From assembly GCF_002464935.1 (NCBI RefSeq), contig NZ_NBYY01000020.1:1-52207 (forward strand): 52,207 nucleotides of DNA, in the 5' to 3' direction. Each line of letters opens with the position of its first letter. Position 1 is the stretch's first letter. Made by a program: the position numbers and the translations under genes. Below, piece by piece: positions 47,488 to 52,207 of this stretch. The DNA is from Candidatus Enterovibrio escicola. GTDB lineage: Bacteria; Pseudomonadota; Gammaproteobacteria; Enterobacterales; Vibrionaceae. Under the pieces are notes generated by a model that was given only the letters and a program-made list of their open reading frames with translations, did no database searches and had not been told where the DNA came from.

Positions 47488-48987
47488 TTACTTTTTTGGA
47501 CTAGATAATACTTTTATATGCCCTTCGATAACTAAATGATTGCTATCAATAAGTGTGAATTTATCTTTTAGTGGGGGAATACGGGTGATTACGGGGGAAC
47601 TAGTAATAGCCTCCAATGTTGAAATATGGCGGATTGTTGTATTGGTAAGTTCAAGTAATACAGCCGTGCTGAACCCCAGTAATACACCTCCGATTAGGCC
47701 AGAAATCGTGAAAACGATCAAAGAAATATTGCTAGGTGTACTAGGAGAAAATGGACGGTCAATTATTTTGATGCGTTTATCTTGTTCGAACACCCCGAGT
47801 GAACTGGTTAATCTTGCCATTTCATAACGCTCAAGTAATTCGTGAAACAATTTACGTTTTATTCCTAAATCATGTTGAAGTGTTTGTATCTTACGCTCTT
47901 TTTCACCTGATTGATTAGTCTTTAACTCCAACGCCTTAATTATTCCCCTCAAGCTAGACGTCTCCTCCTGCAGCATGTCAACCCTGCTTCGTGCAAGTTG
48001 GAGGTTTTCAAGTTGAAAAATCAACATAGGTTGAGATCCATTCTCCGTGTTAAGGTGGGAGCTGCTAGCGATATCCCAGAGTTGGTTGCTATCTACCGTA
48101 AGTATAGTGTTTGCAAGGAGCTTGGTTCTTTGCTTCTCTAAATGGTTGAGATTACGTATGGCACCTTTAACCATACTGTGTTGATCGGTATAACGTGCTT
48201 TGAGTAAGGCCAACTTACTTCGAATTTTGACAATCTGCTCTTCAATTCTGCCGATAACTGGGTTGGTACTAGAAAGTTGTTGATCAAACCCACCCAAACC
48301 TTTCTTGGCACCTGCCATTTCGGCTTCTTTTTCAGAGAGACGTTGCTTCAATTGCTCAATACGCGAATAGTTTGCGATCTGAAGTTCTGGTAACCCTTCT
48401 GGATGCTTACTTTTGAAATCTGTGAGTGCAACCTCTGCCTTGTCGAGGTCTTTACGACGGAGTTTAATGTGTTCTGACAAGAAATAACTGGAATCTTTCA
48501 TTGATGAACGTTCAGGTGCTAAAAGTTCATCAATAACATAACGGCTTACGTCCTCCAACGTTTCCTTCATACCCTCAGATTGGTTTGAATGATAATCTAT
48601 CCGAATAACATCTTTACCTATGGTGCTCATAGTTAAGCCATTTGATAGAATTTCTATGGTATCATTGATAAGTCTTGGTTCAGACTTTTCGGTAATAAAC
48701 CCTTGTTGTAAAGCTACCTTACCTAGGATGTGCCGACTGTGTAATAGTGTTTGTAAGCTGCTAAAACGTTCATCCATTTTTGCTGAGACGGCTAAATCTT
48801 CAAGAAATGGATTCATTTTAGATGTCTCTTGAATCAACATACTGGTATGTGAATTAAATGCTTTCGGGGTTAACAATCCAATTATCGTACCTATGAGAGG
48901 AAAAATGATAATGGGCAACATAATTACGTACCGTCTCCGCCAAGCTCCATCTAGCAGAACCAGCAGTTTATACGTCAGTGTGTTCAT
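47488..48987 (-). CDS. Chain-length determinant / polysaccharide co-polymerase (SypO-like)
   Basis: A Wzz/GumC-type inner-membrane protein that controls polymer length and links to export. I chose ATG at 48987 (MNTLTYKLLVLLDG) because it overlaps the stop of the preceding gene as ATGA; a longer in-frame start at 49032 is less likely. The protein has 499 residues. One membrane helix lies near residues 19-40, a long periplasmic coiled-coil part follows (KLRRKDLDKAEVALTDF, REQ-like KQRLSEKEAEMAGAK), and a second helix lies near the C-terminus (LIVFTISGLIGGVLLGFSTAV) after the proline-rich DRPFSPSTPSN motif. No tyrosine-kinase domain is attached. Confidence 0.88.
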   Translation of the reverse strand: MNTLTYKLLVLLDGAWRRRYVIMLPIIIFPLIGTIIGLLTPKAFNSHTSMLIQETSKMNPFLEDLAVSAKMDERFSSLQTLLHSRHILGKVALQQGFITEKSEPRLINDTIEILSNGLTMSTIGKDVIRIDYHSNQSEGMKETLEDVSRYVIDELLAPERSSMKDSSYFLSEHIKLRRKDLDKAEVALTDFKSKHPEGLPELQIANYSRIEQLKQRLSEKEAEMAGAKKGLGGFDQQLSSTNPVIGRIEEQIVKIRSKLALLKARYTDQHSMVKGAIRNLNHLEKQRTKLLANTILTVDSNQLWDIASSSHLNTENGSQPMLIFQLENLQLARSRVDMLQEETSSLRGIIKALELKTNQSGEKERKIQTLQHDLGIKRKLFHELLERYEMARLTSSLGVFEQDKRIKIIDRPFSPSTPSNISLIVFTISGLIGGVLLGFSTAVLLELTNTTIRHISTLEAITSSPVITRIPPLKDKFTLIDSNHLVIEGHIKVLSSPKK

Positions 48988-50144
48988 AGGGCATCTAACC
49001 ATCTTTCTAAATCTTTCGCACGGGATTCCCAAGTATGTAGTTTAACTGCGTTTTGCTGCTGTTTCCGGCGCAATCTATTGCATGATTCATAGCGTTTCTC
49101 ATGGATCTGTTGGAAACGAACTTGCTCAAGCGCGCTTACCATTTCGTAGGCAGTTTGCACTATCGAGACGAATGAGGAATAACTTGTGATGGCAGGGAAA
49201 GGGGTACTGATAATAGGAGTACCAGTGGCAAGATATTCTCTTAATTTTAATGGGTTGCAGGATTTAATTTGTGCGTTACTTGTGAAGGGAAGCATGCTCA
49301 CCGTCCAATGTTGACTGTAGCTAGGTAGTAAGTGATGTGGGCGATGAGCGAGTAACGTCACATTACTATACGATTTTAGTAGTAATGCGCGTTTACACGC
49401 TGAACCAATGAAAACGAAATCCCAGTAAGGTAACACTGAAATAATAGTATCTAACAAATTGTAATCCAACCATTCAGATAAGGAACCATAAAAGCCTGCA
49501 ATAGGGCGCTGGTTGTCAGGCAAATCAGGAGCTCTCAATACTGGTATGGAAAATAATGTATAATCAACACCATGTGGTAGAAATTTAGTACGTTGGTGGG
49601 GGAAGCGAGAAACCAGAGTTTCGCTAGAGGCTAAAATAAGATCAGCTTTTTCGACCAATTCTGCTTCGCGGCGCACGACAGTGTTATGATCGACTCCTGC
49701 CAACGAGGAAAAATCATCACAACAATAATAAACTAAAGAGGTCGTTCCTAGCTTGTCAGCTACATCAACGGCTGTAGGTAAGGATGTCCACATGATTGGA
49801 TCACGTAACTTCGCTCTCTTGATTATAGGGAGCAATTGTCTGCTTAACCAGTTTGAAGCCAGTTCGCGACTAAAACATGTGCGTGGTGCTGGGAGAGTGA
49901 TTGGATTAACGATCGTTATATTGTGAAGTGCTAGTTTTTCTTGAGCAGGTTTATTACAGATCGTCTTGGCTGATAACTTTTTCAATACACGCATGATGTC
50001 ATGTACTGACAGGTGAGGTTGACGGAGACCAATAGAGTTAATCCAAATAATCTTACGTTTAACAGCAAGGTGACGGATTAGGTGTTGGGTGCTTGATGGT
50101 AATCCACCCCAATCTTCTCCAAACACGATAAGGTCTCTGCTCAT
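48984..50144 (-). CDS. Glycosyltransferase, GT-B type (SypN-like)
   Basis: A 386-residue glycosyltransferase resembling TuaH/WcaL-like family members. It starts LIVFGEDWGGLPSSTQHLIRHLA (acceptor side). VDVADKLGTTSLVYYCCDDF, KADLILASSETLVSRFP and FLPHGVDYTLF lie in the middle, and the donor site is represented by FYGSLSEWLDYNLL and CNPLKLREYLATGTPIISTPFP (K-REYLA-G-PVVST block). No signal peptide is present, so it acts on the cytoplasmic side. Both ends are coupled: its ATG overlaps the acyltransferase stop and its stop overlaps the chain-length gene start. Position fits sypN. Confidence 0.85.
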   Translation of the reverse strand: MSRDLIVFGEDWGGLPSSTQHLIRHLAVKRKIIWINSIGLRQPHLSVHDIMRVLKKLSAKTICNKPAQEKLALHNITIVNPITLPAPRTCFSRELASNWLSRQLLPIIKRAKLRDPIMWTSLPTAVDVADKLGTTSLVYYCCDDFSSLAGVDHNTVVRREAELVEKADLILASSETLVSRFPHQRTKFLPHGVDYTLFSIPVLRAPDLPDNQRPIAGFYGSLSEWLDYNLLDTIISVLPYWDFVFIGSACKRALLLKSYSNVTLLAHRPHHLLPSYSQHWTVSMLPFTSNAQIKSCNPLKLREYLATGTPIISTPFPAITSYSSFVSIVQTAYEMVSALEQVRFQQIHEKRYESCNRLRRKQQQNAVKLHTWESRAKDLERWLDAL

Positions 50145-50956
50145 TTTTCCCTCTCTGTATTAGTTGCTATTTCTGTGTTATCGACTCCTCTTGTATTAAT
50201 AACCTTATCCACATAAGTTTCGATCTCTGCATCGGTTAAACGTCGGATTATCTTTGCAGGCATTCCTCCCGCGAGTACATTGGGTGGTAAATCTGATGTT
50301 ACCACACTACCTGTCGCTACAATGGTTCCATGACCAATGGTAACTCCCGCCATAACAGATACCCCTGTTGCTAACCAGACATCTTTTTCAAGGATAATAT
50401 CCCCGATCTGACAGTCTAATTCTGGCAGTCCAGCGGCGCGGTCTTCCGCATTGATGGGATGACCTGGGTATCCTGTAAGGAAAGCACGACCAGAGATTCG
50501 TACGTTGTCACCAATAACGATTTTTTGTCCGACAGCGATGGTGGTTTGCCAACCAATATCGATATTGTTGCCGATGAGCAATTTAGGTTGTTTGTTACCA
50601 CCGTCGACCCCTGACTTGGGATAGGCACGTCCTGAAAAAGTGGATTGACCCGAGATTCGGCATCGTTCTCCAATTGAAATGTGTAATGGACCACTGATAT
50701 AGGGTATACCTCCATAGAGGTACAAACCTCGCCCGACATGTTGTAGACGGCCTTTAAATAAGGGTGTCCACCATAAAGTTCTGGTTAAGTTTGTCCATGT
50801 AACCATCAAGAATGTGGTGATATAGTACAGTGGTAAAAAAATAACTTTCGGGGCGGGTATACTCATGAGTATGAGTGCATTTAGTGCGTGAAAAAGCCAT
50901 TGAGCTAGAGGGTTTTGACTGTTTTTTAGCCAGTGTCTGATTGATTGAATGGCCAT
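50141..50956 (-). CDS. Hexapeptide-repeat acyltransferase (SypM-like)
   Basis: A 271-residue left-handed beta-helix acyltransferase that probably acetylates a sugar of the polymer. The N-terminal ~65 residues are hydrophobic (IPAPKVIFLPLYYITTFLMV) and may attach it to the membrane. The hexapeptide repeats run from about residue 85 to 240 (LYLYGGIPYISG, LLIGNNIDIGWQTTIAVG, IGDNVRISGRAFLTG, ILEKDVWLATGVSVMAGVTI), ending in the signature GGMPAKIIRRL. Catalytic His candidates are in YPGHPINAEDR. It overlaps the next gene by ATGA. The position corresponds to sypM. Confidence 0.88.
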   Translation of the reverse strand: MAIQSIRHWLKNSQNPLAQWLFHALNALILMSIPAPKVIFLPLYYITTFLMVTWTNLTRTLWWTPLFKGRLQHVGRGLYLYGGIPYISGPLHISIGERCRISGQSTFSGRAYPKSGVDGGNKQPKLLIGNNIDIGWQTTIAVGQKIVIGDNVRISGRAFLTGYPGHPINAEDRAAGLPELDCQIGDIILEKDVWLATGVSVMAGVTIGHGTIVATGSVVTSDLPPNVLAGGMPAKIIRRLTDAEIETYVDKVINTRGVDNTEIATNTEREK

Positions 50957-50971
50957 TAAATTATTCCACCA

Positions 50972-51868
50972 TTACAAATTTTGTAAAACTATGTGTTTGG
51001 TTTGAATAGCTATCTTCATGAAGATAATGTCATAAGCGAGAAATTGTAGTGGAACAGTGTAGAGTAAATACCGAAAGACAGGATATGTATTTGGTGTTTT
51101 AAGTCCATGTACAATATGCATTTTTTCCGGTTTAATTCCTTTATGGTTACTAATCTTAGGATTATGTGTAGTACTCTTTCGAAGATTTGATCTGCTATGC
51201 ACCTGCAAGGTGCAGGGAGCGGTAATAATCACTATAAGTATATATTCGGATGAAACAAATGATTGTGTTATGGATCCGACTCCTTCAAGTTTCTTGGCTA
51301 CGGCAGCCATTACGTGTTGTGACGGCAGCGAATACTCAATCAGCTTGCACTCAATTCTTCTGATCAATCGCACTGTGGTCTTGACTGATCTAAGGTTTAT
51401 AAGACCCAAAAACAGCAGATGAACTATAAAGGCCTTGATGGATCTTACATCGATTCTAGCACCTATACGGGTTTTGACAAAACCGTCACTGTCTGCCATC
51501 ATCCTACCTGAATCGACGTTCATTAGTGGCAACCAAGTAAAACGATCTTGTCTAGTAGAGAGTAAAGCCCCTAATTCATCGTAAATCATGACAAATTAAA
51601 CTCTCATCAGTGACAAGATATTTGAGGGCAATGAAGAGTCTTGATATCGGTATTCAGGGGTGATACCAATTTTAACAGATGTGTCTTCATAACAGTAGTC
51701 AAACCAATAGGAGGGGAAGATGATTGCACAATCTGAGGTGTAACAAGTGACAATCGATAGTAGGTTGTAACGTCCAAATTGTATGGAAATTTCGTGTCTT
51801 TCAGCGTGAAATAATGTTGTTGTAGTAGTCTTCCTCATGACGGCACTCCAAACCTTTTCCATCCTCAA
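50972..51868 (-). pseudogene. Unrecognised gene upstream of the acyltransferase, probably broken
   Basis: Two minus-strand frames, 51868-51596 and 51589-50972, lie end to end and look like parts of one gene split by a stop and shift near 51592. The first contains FHAERHEISIQFGRYNLLSI and CAIIFPSYWFDYCYED. The second contains LLSTRQDRFTWLPLMNVDSG, LIEYSLPSQHVMAAVAKKLE and SITQSFVSSEYILIVIITAP; its last ~70 residues are basic and may be out of frame. I do not recognise the family. In V. fischeri sypL (ligase/polymerase type) lies here, but no set of membrane helices is visible, so I do not make that call. Confidence 0.45.
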
Positions 51869-51892
51869 TCAAGAATGTGTTAGGGTCGTAAT

Positions 51893-52207
51893 AGTGTTAT
51901 TGATTAAATCAGGCCTATAACGCACTAAGCCCAATATTATTTACAGTTTTAATTTATCTGCTGGCGAACAGGCATACTGAGTCTTATAACTTTGTTCATA
52001 GCTTTCACATTTGCCAGCGATTCACTAACTTGTGCATTATAATTATGAAGAGTAAGTTTAGGGCTGAGCAATTATTTATAGCGAAACATTGCTGTCTCTG
52101 CTAATGAGAGTTTGTGATAACCCCTGTCCTTTTTTACTCCGCCAGTTTGTCCTATTTTAAAGCCTTTACAGCTTCATTTCTAGGATACTCTTCCTCCCAG
52201 TACCCCG
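51893..52207 (-). mobile_element. IS903-type 3' fragment running off the window end
   Basis: The terminal repeat (GTGTTATTGATTAAATCAGG) starts at about 51893 and matches the end at 4173 with substitutions. The minus-strand coding reads a degraded C-terminus: GYHKLSLAETAMF-like, then LTLHNYNAQVSESLANVKAM and MPVRQQIN-like remains. The rest lies beyond 52207. Confidence 0.75.

Noticed and set aside
50957-51200. Sigma54 promoter upstream of the SypM-like gene
   Set aside because: No GG-N10-GC with TTGC was found in this interval on the coding strand, although V. fischeri sypM has such a promoter.
1-52207. tRNA or rRNA genes
   Set aside because: No cloverleaf with T-loop GTTCRANNC and acceptor pairing, and no rRNA-like sequence, was found by eye; a tRNA scan would be decisive.

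Overview
The window looks like a chromosomal segment of a gammaproteobacterium of the Vibrionaceae. It is AT-rich and carries intact, Vibrio/E. coli-like housekeeping genes among a dense graveyard of dead insertion sequences (IS). The blocks purF-cvpA-dedD-folC-accD / truA / fimV-asd-pdxB / fabB, aroC-prmB with divergent smrB, and nrdA-nrdB-yfaE keep the classical enterobacterial/Vibrio order. Many relics (IS5/IS903, IS5/IS427-like, IS66, IS982, ISAs1, IS30, IS1 and IS200/IS605 types), together with a dead mnmC and the loss of genes normally beside it, suggest a genome in IS-driven reduction. A host-restricted luminous symbiont of the Enterovibrio/Photobacterium type would fit. That assignment is inference; no species marker was read.

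Layout. 1-2.0 kb: a tandem hairpin repeat, an unknown small ORF, a VirB4 (type IV secretion) relic and two IS relics. 2.0-3.9 kb: an intact WbpM/CapD-type nucleotide-sugar dehydratase. 4.2-6.1 kb: an IS903-type element with an internal deletion, then ISAs1 debris. 6.1-11.1 kb: accD-folC-dedD-cvpA-purF, all on the minus strand. 11.4-14.7 kb: nested IS debris, including an IS66 element inside an IS903 element with an 8-bp target duplication. 14.9-24.3 kb: truA, then IS30/IS982 debris, then fabB-pdxB-asd-fimV. 24.6-27.7 kb: mnmC pseudogene and IS pile-up. 27.7-30.7 kb: prmB-aroC and divergent smrB. 30.7-36.1 kb: IS982 and IS1 relics, then nrdA-nrdB-yfaE behind NrdR-like boxes. 36.4-41.6 kb: mobA and a puuA-like glutamine synthetase, each isolated between IS982 relics. 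41.8-51.9 kb: an exopolysaccharide cluster on the minus strand. The window ends inside another IS903 relic.

The most notable system is the exopolysaccharide cluster. In transcription order it encodes a hexapeptide acyltransferase, a glycosyltransferase, a Wzz-type chain-length protein, a large secreted protein, a GT4 glycosyltransferase, a membrane GT2 glycosyltransferase and an initiating sugar-phosphate transferase. Without the large protein, this is the order of sypM-N-O-P-Q-R in the symbiosis polysaccharide locus of Vibrio (Aliivibrio) fischeri. A sigma54-type -24/-12 sequence lies just upstream of the sypP-like gene. The inserted 800-residue secreted protein has a WSIADEP motif and may be a carbohydrate-active enzyme that tailors or trims the polymer. 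The distant WbpM-type dehydratase could supply a precursor sugar.

The genes supply nucleotides (PurF, NrdAB with the YfaE ferredoxin), folate (FolC), fatty acids (AccD, FabB), lysine/threonine/peptidoglycan precursors (Asd), pyridoxal phosphate (PdxB), aromatic compounds (AroC), molybdenum cofactor (MobA), translation factors (TruA, PrmB, SmrB), cell division and polarity (DedD, FimV) and a surface polysaccharide. All recognisable transposase genes in the window are broken.
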